In this document: piece by piece, positions 9,246 through 17,542 of the stretch
Layout of the letters: the number at the start of each line of letters is the position of its first letter
How positions within the stretch are numbered: position 1 is the first letter of the stretch
DNA from: Commensalibacter papalotli (ex Servin-Garciduenas et al. 2014)
GTDB lineage: Bacteria; Pseudomonadota; Alphaproteobacteria; Acetobacterales; Acetobacteraceae
NCBI RefSeq assembly: GCF_000527695.1
Contig: NZ_ATSX01000002.1
Location: 186,001 to 250,000 of the forward strand
Direction of reading: 5' to 3'
DNA: 64,000 nucleotides
Translations under genes and position numbers: made by a program
The notes under the pieces: model-generated
Databases searched by the model: none
Told to the model about the DNA's origin: nothing
What the model saw: only the letters and a program-made list of their open reading frames with translations

Positions 9246-10088
9246 ATGTCAAATGAAAACGCTGTACTTCCATTAGAAGGGAAGTTAATGCAGGGCAAAC
9301 GTGGATTGATTATGGGAATGGCTAATAATCACTCTATCGCTTGGGGAATTGCAAGGGCTTGTGCTTTACAAGGAGCAGAGTTAGCATTTGCATATCAAGG
9401 TGAAGCCCTAGAAAAAAGAGTTAGACCTTTGGCTGCAAGCCTAGGTTCTGATTATTTAATCCAATGTGATGTTGGTGATGATAAAGATATTGAAAAAACA
9501 TTTAAAAATATAGAAGAAAAATGGGGGAAACTTGACTTTGTCGTGCATGCAATTGGTTGGGCAGATAAACAATATCTACGTGGACGTTATGTTGATACAC
9601 CTAGAGAAGCTTTCTTAACCGCATTGGATATTTCTTGTTTTTCATTTACAGCTGTTGCCAAAGAGGCCTCTAAACTTATGAAACACGGCGGTTCGTTATT
9701 AACGCTGACCTATTTAGGTGCAGAACGTGTCATGCCTCATTATAACGTGATGGGTATTGCCAAAGCTGCACTAGAATCATCTGTGCAATATATGGCCGCA
9801 GATTTAGGTATAGATAATATTCGCGTAAATGCAATTTCCGCAGGCCCGATCAAAACCTTGGCTGCTAGTGGAATTGGGGATTTCCGTTATATTTTAAAAT
9901 GGAATCAATTAAACTCTCCACTGCAACGCAATGTTACCATTGACGAAGTTGGCGGCGCAGGGGTTTATTTCCTTTCTGACCTTTCTCGTGGTGTCACAGG
10001 AGAAATCCATCACGTCGATTGTGGATATCATATGGTTGGAATGAAAAATCCAACAGCACCTGATATCGCTTTGGCTTCTGAAGACTAA
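9246..10088 (+). CDS. fabI: Enoyl-[acyl-carrier-protein] reductase (NADH)
   Basis: Catalyses the last reduction of each fatty acid elongation cycle in the cytoplasm. The 280-residue protein is a FabI-type SDR: the altered cofactor motif GMANNHSIAWGIA (24-36), DVGDD after strand 3, VVHAIGWADK, and the catalytic pair Tyr156 and Tyr166-x6-Lys173 in YNVMGIAKAALE. The ISAGPIKTLAASGI substrate loop is intact. ATG at 9246 has a good AGGAAA site 6-7 nt upstream. aroC follows after 34 bp on the same strand, suggesting one transcript that ends at the terminator at 11231. The family is the target of triclosan/isoniazid-type inhibitors. Confidence 0.97.
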   Translation: MSNENAVLPLEGKLMQGKRGLIMGMANNHSIAWGIARACALQGAELAFAYQGEALEKRVRPLAASLGSDYLIQCDVGDDKDIEKTFKNIEEKWGKLDFVVHAIGWADKQYLRGRYVDTPREAFLTALDISCFSFTAVAKEASKLMKHGGSLLTLTYLGAERVMPHYNVMGIAKAALESSVQYMAADLGIDNIRVNAISAGPIKTLAASGIGDFRYILKWNQLNSPLQRNVTIDEVGGAGVYFLSDLSRGVTGEIHHVDCGYHMVGMKNPTAPDIALASED

Positions 10089-10122
10089 TTTTAACTTTAA
10101 TATACAAGTGAGCATATAAACC

Positions 10123-11217
10123 ATGTCGTGTAATAGTTTTGGAACTTTGTTTCGTGTAACGACATGGGGGGAAAGTCACGGACCTGCAATCGGGTGTGTT
10201 GTGGATGGATGCCCCCCACAAATTCCTTTGACCGAAGAAATGATTCAACCTTGGCTTGATTTGCGTAGACCTGGGCAATCTAAATTTACAACGTCTCGGA
10301 ATGAGCCTGACCGTGTTAAGATCTTGTCTGGAGTATTTGAAGGCAAAACAACAGGCACTCCAATTTCTTTGTTAATTGAAAATACCAATCAACGCTCCAA
10401 AGATTATTCCAATATTGCCCAATCTTATCGCCCAGGACATGCAGACATTGCTTATGATTTAAAGTATGGCATTCGTGATTATCGGGGTGGTGGGCGATCT
10501 TCAGCCAGAGAAACGGCAATGCGGGTTGCTGCTGGTGCTATTGCTCGATTAATTCTGGGTGATCAAATAACCATCCGCGGTGCTTTGGTACAAATTGGGG
10601 ATCGCAAAATTAATCGTGATCGTTGGTCTTGGGATGAAGTAAAGAAGAATGAATTCTTTTGCCCTGATGGTGAAATGGTGCCTCAATGGCAAGATTATTT
10701 AAATTGTATTCGCAAGCAAGGCTCTTCGATTGGTGCTGTCATTGAAATTGTTGCTGAGGGAGTTCCTGCGGGATTGGGGGCGCCTATTTATGGCAAACTG
10801 GATTCAGATATTGCGCAGGCAATGATGAGTATTAATGCTGTTAAGGGTGTTGAAATTGGTGAAGGCTTTAATGCCGCCACGTTACGTGGAGAAGAAAATG
10901 CAGATCCAATTTACCTTCATGATGGCAAGCTTTCTTTTTCCTCCAATCATGCGGGGGGAATATTAGGTGGAATTTCAACAGGACAGCCAATTAATGTACG
11001 CTTTGCGGTAAAACCCACCAGCTCTATTTTAATTCCTCAGCCTTCGATTGATTCCGAAGGAAACGCCACAGACGTGATTACCAAAGGAAGGCATGACCCT
11101 TGCGTTGGTATTCGTGCGGTGCCTGTGGGTGAAGCGATGATGGCATGTATCCTCGCTGATCATTGGTTAAGGCATCGCGGGCAAATTGGTCAATTTCGAT
11201 CTAGTATTTTAGATTAA
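10123..11217 (+). CDS. aroC: Chorismate synthase
   Basis: Converts 5-enolpyruvylshikimate 3-phosphate to chorismate using reduced FMN, the last common step of aromatic amino acid synthesis. The 364-residue sequence carries [22 protein letters not shown] at the N-terminus (signature 1), [28 protein letters not shown], the [16 protein letters not shown] region and [17 protein letters not shown] (signature 3). It lies 34 bp downstream of fabI, a common alphaproteobacterial pairing in acetic acid bacteria. The terminator at 11231 closes the unit. Confidence 0.98.
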   Translation: MSCNSFGTLFRVTTWGESHGPAIGCVVDGCPPQIPLTEEMIQPWLDLRRPGQSKFTTSRNEPDRVKILSGVFEGKTTGTPISLLIENTNQRSKDYSNIAQSYRPGHADIAYDLKYGIRDYRGGGRSSARETAMRVAAGAIARLILGDQITIRGALVQIGDRKINRDRWSWDEVKKNEFFCPDGEMVPQWQDYLNCIRKQGSSIGAVIEIVAEGVPAGLGAPIYGKLDSDIAQAMMSINAVKGVEIGEGFNAATLRGEENADPIYLHDGKLSFSSNHAGGILGGISTGQPINVRFAVKPTSSILIPQPSIDSEGNATDVITKGRHDPCVGIRAVPVGEAMMACILADHWLRHRGQIGQFRSSILD

Positions 11218-11230
11218 GAATTACAAATAC

Positions 11231-11268
11231 AAAAAGCCTCTGAGTTGTTATTGACCCAGAGCTTTTTG
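11231..11268. terminator. Intrinsic terminator after aroC
   Basis: AAAAAGC-CTCTG pairs with CAGAG-CTTTTT around a loop of about 14 nt. The T-run on the plus strand ends the fabI-aroC transcript, and the A-run on the left gives a T-run on the minus strand, so it can also stop the convergent gene ending at 11274. Confidence 0.85.
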
Positions 11269-11273
11269 TATTC

Positions 11274-12056
11274 TTATAATGAATCATTATTATTTTTATA
11301 TGTATTCATATATTTTTCTAACTCTTTCCATTGAGACTTAACGATATACGTATTCCTTAAATAAAAAAGAGACCATTTATGCATTTTTTTTCCAAAAGAA
11401 TCTAAATTACTATTTTTTGCTTTGTATTGTTGAATGTCTTCCCATAATTCATCTCTATCAAATCCCATCCATATAGGCGGGATAGGTGAACAAAGATTAG
11501 GGTAACAAACAGGTGCTACCCATTCAAAATAAACCTTTTTAACATGCTCAATGGGGAAACGATTTGAAACAGGCGCAATGTAAATAAAATCAGTTTCGCT
11601 ATCTGTAAATATGTCTGACAAGGATTCACATAAATCAATATCTGTATAAACCTTACCCTCCATATTTTTTGCTTTTCTATAATATTTTAATGCTTCAAGT
11701 TGTTTTTTTAACTCCATCCATTGGCGTTGATATTTTTTTCTTAAATAGTAAACTAAATATTTATGCCGTATTTTATAAAAAGAAAATTTTTTATTACATT
11801 TTTCTTCATATTCTCGAATGTTTTTCCACAATATTTCTCTATCCAAATCTACCCAAGCTGATGATAATATATTACGAAAGTAAGAATAATATACTGGTGC
11901 AACCTCTTCAAACAACATTTCCTCTACATATGTAGTAGAAGTATATTGTGCAGCAGAAACAATATATGAATAGTTAATTTTTTGATCTATAAAGAAACCT
12001 AATAACACCTTATACAAATCTTTTTTTAAATCAATATGGATTAAGGATTTATCCAT
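11274..12056 (-). CDS. Two-copy domain protein, putative immunity protein (DUF7079-like pattern)
   Basis: A 260-residue soluble, lysine/tyrosine-rich protein made of two related halves. Copy 1 (about 10-125) contains FEEVAPVYYSYF, WVDLDREILWKNIREYEEKC and YLRKKYQRQWMELKKQLE. Copy 2 (about 140-255) contains YFEWVAPVCYPNL, WMGFDRDELWEDIQQYKAK and YLRNTYIVKSQWKELEKYMN. The pattern S-DIF-D(T/S), EVAP, W-GFD, L--I resembles DUF7079-type proteins as I remember them; this needs a profile search. No signal peptide or membrane segment. It overlaps the upstream glycine-zipper gene by 16 bp and is last in the cassette, the usual place of an immunity gene. Function is inferred only. Confidence 0.5.
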   Translation of the reverse strand: MDKSLIHIDLKKDLYKVLLGFFIDQKINYSYIVSAAQYTSTTYVEEMLFEEVAPVYYSYFRNILSSAWVDLDREILWKNIREYEEKCNKKFSFYKIRHKYLVYYLRKKYQRQWMELKKQLEALKYYRKAKNMEGKVYTDIDLCESLSDIFTDSETDFIYIAPVSNRFPIEHVKKVYFEWVAPVCYPNLCSPIPPIWMGFDRDELWEDIQQYKAKNSNLDSFGKKMHKWSLFYLRNTYIVKSQWKELEKYMNTYKNNNDSL

Positions 12057-12919
12057 TTTGTTAATTCCTCTAGTTCATCATCCAACATCTCGGCCGCAAA
12101 GTAACCATAAATTCCTCCAACAAAAGCACCAGTACTAACTGTAACCAAGGCACATGCTGGGGCTGCAGGTCCACATAATGGATCTACCATTGCCCCTGCG
12201 GCTGCTCCACCAGCAATACCCGCACCGATTCCTATTCCTTGCCTCATCGCTTCTTTCAACTTATTCTCTGCAGTCGCAATATCATATGCCGCCAGAGCTA
12301 CCGATGCAACAAGTGTTACTTTTCCTAATAATTGCAAACGTTTTACTCGAAGCGTAGTCGCTTTATCAGGTCGAGCCGAGGCTTTTCTGACCTCCTCAAA
12401 AACATCATTTTGTTGGATCTCTGACAAATTAATAAAATCTTTCTCAAATTTTTTCTGTGAATACTTTTGAAAAAAGTAATCAAGTGACCTTCCCTTCGAT
12501 TTAGTTCGTGTTGCTTTTGCCAAACCATATTTAGAAGTGTAGTCTCTATGCAATTCCATAGTTTCATTTCTCATATAGCTACACCAAGCAGCACCCTCTT
12601 CTGAAGAAATTATACCGTCATCAACCATTTTGGTAACCTCTGCAAGCACTCTCTCTACATTTCGCTGATAAGATAACCTTACTCTATCATCATTCATTGT
12701 ATCTTTTGAAAATTGTAATGCCGCCCCTAAAAACCCAGCTTTTGCTTGGTTAAAATAAGAAGACTCTTCCACCAATCTTTTCAACCTATCATGAACTGAA
12801 GGTTTTTTAAATAACTCTTGAAACGGCGGTTTTGTAAATTTTTTATCCCATGGTTCTACATTATCTTGAGGCAAAGACTTTTGAAATTTTCTTTGCCATT
12901 CAGGTATAGCGTTCATCAT
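12041..12919 (-). CDS. Putative pore-forming effector with C-terminal glycine zipper
   Basis: A 292-residue protein with no signal peptide. The first 190 residues are charged and helical (NVERVLAEVTKMVDDGIISSEEGAAW, then the basic stretch KATRTKSKGRS). The C-terminal third has LGKVTLVASVALAAYDIATAENKL (hydrophobic helix), then a Gly/Ala zipper GIGIGAGIAGGAAAGAM, a CGPAAPAC turn and a second helix VSTGAFVGGIYGYFAAEMLDDE. This helix-zipper-CGPxxPxC-helix layout resembles the C-terminal domain of contact-dependent/T6SS-type pore-forming toxins. A stop 16 bp inside the next gene couples it to the putative immunity gene. It could instead be a phage membrane protein. No PAAR, RHS or VgrG domain is visible. 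Confidence 0.5.
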   Translation of the reverse strand: MMNAIPEWQRKFQKSLPQDNVEPWDKKFTKPPFQELFKKPSVHDRLKRLVEESSYFNQAKAGFLGAALQFSKDTMNDDRVRLSYQRNVERVLAEVTKMVDDGIISSEEGAAWCSYMRNETMELHRDYTSKYGLAKATRTKSKGRSLDYFFQKYSQKKFEKDFINLSEIQQNDVFEEVRKASARPDKATTLRVKRLQLLGKVTLVASVALAAYDIATAENKLKEAMRQGIGIGAGIAGGAAAGAMVDPLCGPAAPACALVTVSTGAFVGGIYGYFAAEMLDDELEELTKWINP

Positions 12920-12936
12920 TGAATCCTTTTCTACAA

Positions 12937-13536
12937 TTAATTTTCTGTATTGCTATCCGCATTAATGACATCCATCACGATTTCTTTGGCGCTGTCTGCA
13001 CAAACACCAAATTCTGGGTGATATTCGAAATAGCTCACCACAAAGCAAGAATCATCATATTGATCTTCGGCATTAATCGAGAATTTTTCGATTTTCACAT
13101 CGTCACAATAAAGGGGAAATAAAATATCACTATATTGTTCAAATTGTTCCGTTGCCCAGGCGTCATTAAACCTGACGGTAAAGGCTTTGGCCATTTGCAA
13201 AGCAGCAATATTTCCTGTACCTACAAAAGTCACATTCATTGTAATTTCAGATCTGGCCCATAAAATCTTATGTTTATCAGTATAACGTGTTTCTGTAGTC
13301 GACAATTGATTTTCATCAATCACTTGCAACACAACATAAGGTGGTTTAGGCGGAGAAACCCTGTTCACCAATCCTTTGATGATTTTTAATTTAGCTCCCT
13401 TAATCGGAATGGCTTTTTGTAAAAATTTACCCACTAAATTATACATTTCTTTGTAAGATAATGTTTTTAATTCTGAAAATTCTTGATCTTTAGGAGCTTT
13501 GGCTGTTACTTTGGCTGGTGTTTTCTTGGTTGTCAT
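12937..13536 (-). CDS. Phage neck/tail-completion-like protein (LIC_12616-like)
   Basis: A 199-residue protein with a Lys/Ala/Pro-rich N-terminus (TTKKTPAKVTAKAPKDQ) and a globular body. The body includes PPYVVLQVIDENQLSTTETRY, SEITMNVTFVGTGNIAALQMA, FNDAWATEQF, LFPLYCDDVKIEKFSINAEDQYDD and YFEYHPEFGV. This spacing of a Y-VLQVI, F-G-N-AA-A and NAEDQYDD-type motif recalls the LIC_12616 phage neck terminator family; I cannot run the profile. The frame extends to 13632, but the upstream part translates a terminator hairpin, so ATG 13536 with AAGAAAG upstream is preferred. It is 17 bp before the putative effector. No other tail gene is present. Confidence 0.5.
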   Translation of the reverse strand: MTTKKTPAKVTAKAPKDQEFSELKTLSYKEMYNLVGKFLQKAIPIKGAKLKIIKGLVNRVSPPKPPYVVLQVIDENQLSTTETRYTDKHKILWARSEITMNVTFVGTGNIAALQMAKAFTVRFNDAWATEQFEQYSDILFPLYCDDVKIEKFSINAEDQYDDSCFVVSYFEYHPEFGVCADSAKEIVMDVINADSNTEN

Positions 13537-13569
13537 TTGATTGATCTTTCTTATAATAATAATGAAGAC

Positions 13570-13597
13570 ATAAAAAAAGACGCAGCTATGGCGTCTT
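13570..13597 (-). terminator. Leftward terminator hairpin 1 before the accessory cassette
   Basis: AAGACGC (13577-13583) and GCGTCTT (13591-13597) form a 7-bp stem with a 7-nt loop, followed on the minus strand by seven T. It sits only 34-61 bp upstream of the start at 13536, inside any leader of the cassette. Confidence 0.8.
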
Positions 13598-13632
13598 GAT
13601 TGAAGTATTTTCTTGATTTGGAAAATTGGCAT

Positions 13633-13659
13633 AAAAACGACCTTTAAATTAGGTCGTTT
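13633..13659 (-). terminator. Leftward terminator hairpin 2 before the accessory cassette
   Basis: AAACGACCT (13635-13643) and AGGTCGTTT (13651-13659) make a 9-bp stem with a 7-nt loop. On the minus strand the stem ends in TTTTT. It precedes hairpin 1 in the direction of transcription and could end the leftward transcript of the dehydratase gene. Confidence 0.75.
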
Positions 13660-13819
13660 CTAATATAAAATACGAGTATATTACTCTATTTATATAATCT
13701 CATATTTGTTCAATAGTTTCAATAAATAAAGAAAAAGTATCTATTAACTATTTAATAAAGAACCTTTTATAAAATTTTTGTTATCTTTGTATCTTATTCG
13801 AAGTCTTAATGTTTGTTAA

Positions 13820-14779
13820 TTATTTAACCCACAATGCAAATTGTTTTAAATCAACATTACCACCACTAAGAACAATACCTATTTTCTTACCTTCAATTGG
13901 TATCGTTTTTTTCATTACAGCAGCAGCAGCCAAACATCCTGTCGGCTCCACAATCATTTTCATACGTTCTGCAAAAAAGTGCATCATAGAGATTAATTCT
14001 GGATCAGAAACAGTAATAATATCATCCACTAATTTTTGAATAATAGGAAAATTATACTGTCCTAAATGCGTTGTTACCGCACCATCAGCTATGGATTTTG
14101 GTGCGGGAATAGTCACTATCTCGCCTTTACGTAAAGATTGTTGTCCATCATTTCCAGCCTCAGGCTCAACCCCAATGACTTTGATATTAGGTAGTAAATG
14201 CTTGGCTGATAATAAAGATCCCGCTAATAATCCCCCACCACCCAAAGGCACAAATAAATAGTCTAAGGATCCAACATCTTCTATTAGTTCCTTAACAGCT
14301 GTTCCCTGACCTGCAATAACGTCAGGATGATCATAAGGGGGGATAAGTGTTAAACCTTGTTCATGGGATAATTGCTGAGCTATAGCTTCTCTATCCTCTG
14401 TATAGCGATCATATAAATATATTTTTGCGCCATATCCTTTGGTTGCTGCCATTTTAATTTGCGGCGCATCCTTGGGCATAACAATTAATGCCCTTGTTTG
14501 ATGTAATTGGCTGGCATAAGCGATCGCTTGAGCATGATTACCAGAAGAATAAGTAATTACACCCGCCTTACGTTGCTCATCTGTTAAACAAGCAATAGCA
14601 TTAAAAGCCCCTCTAAATTTAAAAGCACCAACATGTTGATAATTTTCACATTTAAAATATAGATGTGCTTTACTTAACTGATCCGCAGTTCTTGATGTAA
14701 AAACGGGCGTTCGAAATGCTTTATTTTCAAGTCTTAAAGCAGCAGCTTCTACATCTTGATACGTCACAGATAATTTCAT
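13820..14779 (-). CDS. PLP-dependent threonine/serine (3-hydroxyaspartate) dehydratase
   Basis: Fold-type II pyridoxal-phosphate lyase of 319 residues. It shows FKCENYQHVGAFKFRGA with the Schiff-base lysine Lys54, SSGNHAQAIAYAS, the PLP phosphate loop PLGGGGLLAGSLL and a C-terminal VLSGGNVD. The short form without ACT regulatory domains fits catabolic threonine dehydratase, threo-3-hydroxyaspartate ammonia-lyase or serine racemase; these cannot be separated by eye. The cytoplasmic product would be a keto acid plus ammonia. It lies 9 bp downstream of hemJ, at the end of the hemE-HAD-hemJ transcript. Confidence 0.88.
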   Translation of the reverse strand: MKLSVTYQDVEAAALRLENKAFRTPVFTSRTADQLSKAHLYFKCENYQHVGAFKFRGAFNAIACLTDEQRKAGVITYSSGNHAQAIAYASQLHQTRALIVMPKDAPQIKMAATKGYGAKIYLYDRYTEDREAIAQQLSHEQGLTLIPPYDHPDVIAGQGTAVKELIEDVGSLDYLFVPLGGGGLLAGSLLSAKHLLPNIKVIGVEPEAGNDGQQSLRKGEIVTIPAPKSIADGAVTTHLGQYNFPIIQKLVDDIITVSDPELISMMHFFAERMKMIVEPTGCLAAAAVMKKTIPIEGKKIGIVLSGGNVDLKQFALWVK

Positions 14780-14788
14780 TCTATTCTC

Positions 14789-15238
14789 TTAAAAAGGTTT
14801 AATCACAACCATGATCACAATAATAATCATTAAAATTGTTGGAATTTCATTCATATAACGATAAAATTTTTCAGAATGCTTGTTTTTATCATTTAAAAAC
14901 TGCTTGCGCCACCGAGAACAAGCTCCATGAAATGCAAATAAAAGCAATACAGCAATAATTTTTGTGATCCACCATCCAGAATGCATATCAACTATGCCTG
15001 GAATTGATGCCAATAATGCACCCAAAATAAATGAACAAATCATTGCTGGATTAATTATAATCCGTTGAAGTTTACGTTCCATAATTTTGAAACGTTCACT
15101 TTCTTCAGATCCAACCTTGGTTTGGCAATGATAAACAAATAATCTAGGCAAATAAAATTGTCCCGCCATCCATGCAATAATTGCTATGATATGAAATGCT
15201 TTTATCCATAAATAATAAGGTGCAAGTGCGATCAGCAT
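14789..15238 (-). CDS. hemJ: Protoporphyrinogen IX oxidase HemJ
   Basis: Membrane enzyme that oxidises protoporphyrinogen IX to protoporphyrin IX in heme synthesis. The 149-residue protein has four hydrophobic segments. The first carries the conserved histidine in YLWIKAFHIIAIIAWMAGQFYLPRLFVYH, followed by RKLQRIIINPAMICSF, also typical of HemJ. It is encoded 9 bp after the HAD gene and with hemE in the same transcript, which supports the heme role. HemJ replaces HemG/HemY in many alphaproteobacteria. Confidence 0.93.
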   Translation of the reverse strand: MLIALAPYYLWIKAFHIIAIIAWMAGQFYLPRLFVYHCQTKVGSEESERFKIMERKLQRIIINPAMICSFILGALLASIPGIVDMHSGWWITKIIAVLLLFAFHGACSRWRKQFLNDKNKHSEKFYRYMNEIPTILMIIIVIMVVIKPF

Positions 15239-15247
15239 AATAAACCT

Positions 15248-15973
15248 TTATTTCTTTTGACTTTGAACAACTTCTTTAATGAAGTCTGTGGCTTCATTTA
15301 AAGACGCTACACGAATTAATCCACGATAATCAGGAGCTGGTTTATCCAGATCTCTTAATAAAATACAAACAGATCCTGCATCATAAGCTGCTTTTAATCC
15401 TGTATCAGAATCCTCGACAACAATACAATCTTCTGGGTTAACGCCTTCCTGTTCAGCTGCATGTAAATATAAATCAGGAAAAGGTTTTGGACGTTCCATA
15501 TCACATCCTGAATGAGTACGATCTTTTTCAAACCAATGTGTAAGTTTTGATGTATTGAATTTGATTTTCATTTCTTCATGAGAAGAATTTGATCCTATAC
15601 GATAAGGAATATTTAAGTCTTTTAATGTTTGTAAAATAGTTTCTACACCCTCAATAGGGTGAATATCATGATGCATGGCTTCTACAATAAGATCATGTGC
15701 ATGTTCTCGCCAATGTATTGGTAAAGGCATTGTCACATGTTTTTTCATTTCTTTTTCAATATCAACTAATTGAACGCCTGTGAATAATGCTCTGGCTTCT
15801 GGACCTGTAATATTCCAACCGTGTTTTCTGGCCTCTTTACCTAACACATCACCAACAAGATGCTCGCTCTCGACAAGTACTCCATCACAATCAAAAATAA
15901 CAAGTTTCAATTGTCCATCGGCATGTACTCCTTTGGGAGCTTGTGCAATAGCTTTTTTAATATCTTCTCTCAT
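15248..15973 (-). CDS. HAD-superfamily phosphatase (CbbY/6-phosphogluconate phosphatase type)
   Basis: A 241-residue haloacid-dehalogenase hydrolase with a helical cap. Motif I is VIFDCDGVLVESE (Asp28 nucleophile, Asp30), motif II is IGSNSSHEEMK, motif III includes the Lys near ERPKPFP and motif IV is VVEDSDTGLKAA. The C1-cap and length fit CbbY/YieH-like sugar phosphate phosphatases. The true substrate is unknown. It lies between hemE (12 bp upstream) and hemJ (9 bp downstream), so it is transcribed with heme genes without an obvious functional link. Confidence 0.88.
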   Translation of the reverse strand: MREDIKKAIAQAPKGVHADGQLKLVIFDCDGVLVESEHLVGDVLGKEARKHGWNITGPEARALFTGVQLVDIEKEMKKHVTMPLPIHWREHAHDLIVEAMHHDIHPIEGVETILQTLKDLNIPYRIGSNSSHEEMKIKFNTSKLTHWFEKDRTHSGCDMERPKPFPDLYLHAAEQEGVNPEDCIVVEDSDTGLKAAYDAGSVCILLRDLDKPAPDYRGLIRVASLNEATDFIKEVVQSQKK

Positions 15974-15985
15974 TTTTAAATCCCT

Positions 15986-17050
15986 TTATTTTAAATTACG
16001 AACAGTATTTACCAGTTCATAAACATGTTCAACAGGCGTTGTTGGAAGAACACCATGTCCTAAATTAAGGATATGCCGTCTATTTTTTAATTCAAGACAT
16101 ATATTGTGAACTTCTTGTTGCAAAACGTTTGGATTATGCAATAAACATAAAGGATCAATATTTCCTTGAAAAGCTATTTCTGGATTAATTGTTTTATTGA
16201 GTAAGGTAATATCAGCAGTTTGATCAATCCCAACTGTTTTTAATCCTGTTCCATCAATATAAGATTGCAATTTCGTTCCTGCTAAACGAGGAAAACCAAT
16301 AATAGGAATATGAGGGTATTTTTGTTGAATTGCTTCAACAATTTGGCGTGTTGGTTGAATAACATATTCATTAAATAAAGAGACAGGTAATAATCCACCC
16401 CAACTATCAAATAACTTAACAGCTTCAGCACCAGCTTCAATTTGACGACAAAGATAATCGGTCGTTGTTTGAACAAGTAAATTTATAATTTTCTTAAATA
16501 AAGTGGGATTTTCATACATCATCTTAAAGACATTACCAAAATCCTTAGAACTTCCTCCTTCAACCATATAACAAGCAACGGTAAAAGGTGATCCTGTAAA
16601 CCCAATTAAAGTTACCGTCTTCGCTGCTGCTGTTCCAATTGAGTCTTGACCATTTATAATTTTATTTAATCGTCTTATTGCTTCTAAAACAGGCTCTGTT
16701 TTTTCTTCTATTTGATTTGGATTAAGTTTCTGTAAATCTTGTTCTGATTGAATGGGAGGTAATACAGGTCCTTTTCCTTCAATAAATTGTAAATCTTGTC
16801 CCAAAGCCCAAGGTAAAATTAAAATATCTGAAAATAGAATTGCTGCATCAAAAGCAAATCGTCGAATAGGTTGTAATGTAATTTCCACAGCGATATCAGG
16901 TGTTAAACAACGTGTTAAAAAATCAGCTTGTTGCCTTAAGAGCCTAAATTCTGGTAAATATCTTCCTGCTTGTCTCATTAACCAGACAGGAGGTGGCCAC
17001 ACAGATTGACCATTAAGAACGGTTAAAAGTTTTTTGTTTGTTGAGGACAT
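15986..17050 (-). CDS. hemE: Uroporphyrinogen decarboxylase
   Basis: Decarboxylates uroporphyrinogen III to coproporphyrinogen III in the cytoplasm. The 354-residue protein has the signature PPPVWLMRQAGRYLPEFR near the N-terminus, the catalytic Asp in ILFSDILILPWALG, GFTGSPFTVACYMVEGG, LFDSWGGLLPVSLF and LNLGHGVLPTTPVEHV near the end. It is first in a leftward hemE-HAD-hemJ-dehydratase unit. In Caulobacter and Rickettsia the replication origin lies just upstream of hemE, which makes the unusual region at 17051-17542 of interest. Confidence 0.97.
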   Translation of the reverse strand: MSSTNKKLLTVLNGQSVWPPPVWLMRQAGRYLPEFRLLRQQADFLTRCLTPDIAVEITLQPIRRFAFDAAILFSDILILPWALGQDLQFIEGKGPVLPPIQSEQDLQKLNPNQIEEKTEPVLEAIRRLNKIINGQDSIGTAAAKTVTLIGFTGSPFTVACYMVEGGSSKDFGNVFKMMYENPTLFKKIINLLVQTTTDYLCRQIEAGAEAVKLFDSWGGLLPVSLFNEYVIQPTRQIVEAIQQKYPHIPIIGFPRLAGTKLQSYIDGTGLKTVGIDQTADITLLNKTINPEIAFQGNIDPLCLLHNPNVLQQEVHNICLELKNRRHILNLGHGVLPTTPVEHVYELVNTVRNLK

Positions 17051-17542
17051 TAAGGAAACTTTCTGTTTATTTTTTTCATTTGTTTTTTCTCTTTTACAAG
17101 TTTAGCAAAAGTTTTCCTTTTTTACATTCCCTTAAAAAATAAAAAGAAAATTTAACTTTATAGTGTTTGTTTATTGTTGCCTGTTAGTACTGTGGTACCC
17201 AGCTTTCAAAAAATGTACCCCATTTTTATCACAGAGTGTACAGTTTTTAACAGATTGATTTTATTTAACAAAACTGAGTTATCCAGATATTATCATCCTA
17301 CCCCTGTGTACAACTCACTGAATTCAAAAAAGAGAGTACAATCCCCAGTACTCGGTACCCCTATCTTTTTACTGTCGTACAATCCCCATGTACCTCAATG
17401 TACCACAGACACAAATACAAGTTATACTTACTTAAAAATTATTATAGAATCGGTTTTAAAATATGAATTAGGTTTGATTTAAAGAATTCTTTTTTGCTAC
17501 AAGATAAAGATCATAGTGAAAATAAATAAAAGGATATTCGAT
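17051..17542. other. Gene-free region upstream of hemE with dense GTAC motifs
   Basis: 492 bp between the divergent hemE and AhpD-like starts. A 102-codon frame (17174-17482) is present but has no convincing ribosome-binding site or domain, and its length is explained by the unusual repeats. The stretch holds the GTAC cluster at 17187-17403 and one DnaA-box-like TTATCCAGA (17279-17287). It may be a control region for hemE, a replication origin or something else; the sequence alone does not decide. Confidence 0.6.
17187..17408. repeat. Cluster of eleven GTAC tetramers with longer repeats
   Basis: GTAC occurs at 17187, 17195, 17215, 17238, 17308, 17336, 17348, 17355, 17377, 17390 and 17400. 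Fewer than one would be expected by base composition. The 12-mer GTACAATCCCCA occurs twice in direct orientation (17336-17347 and 17377-17388, 41 bp apart). CTGTGGTAC (17190-17198) and GTACCACAG (17400-17408) form a perfect 9-bp inverted repeat that brackets the cluster. Confidence 0.85.

Noticed and set aside
11274-13659. Intact prophage
   Set aside because: Only one phage-like gene is present. There is no integrase, terminase, portal, capsid or lysis gene in the window.
17174-17482. 102-codon open frame upstream of the AhpD-like gene
   Set aside because: It has no ribosome-binding site, domain or protein-like composition and coincides with the GTAC repeats. It ends just before a real gene.
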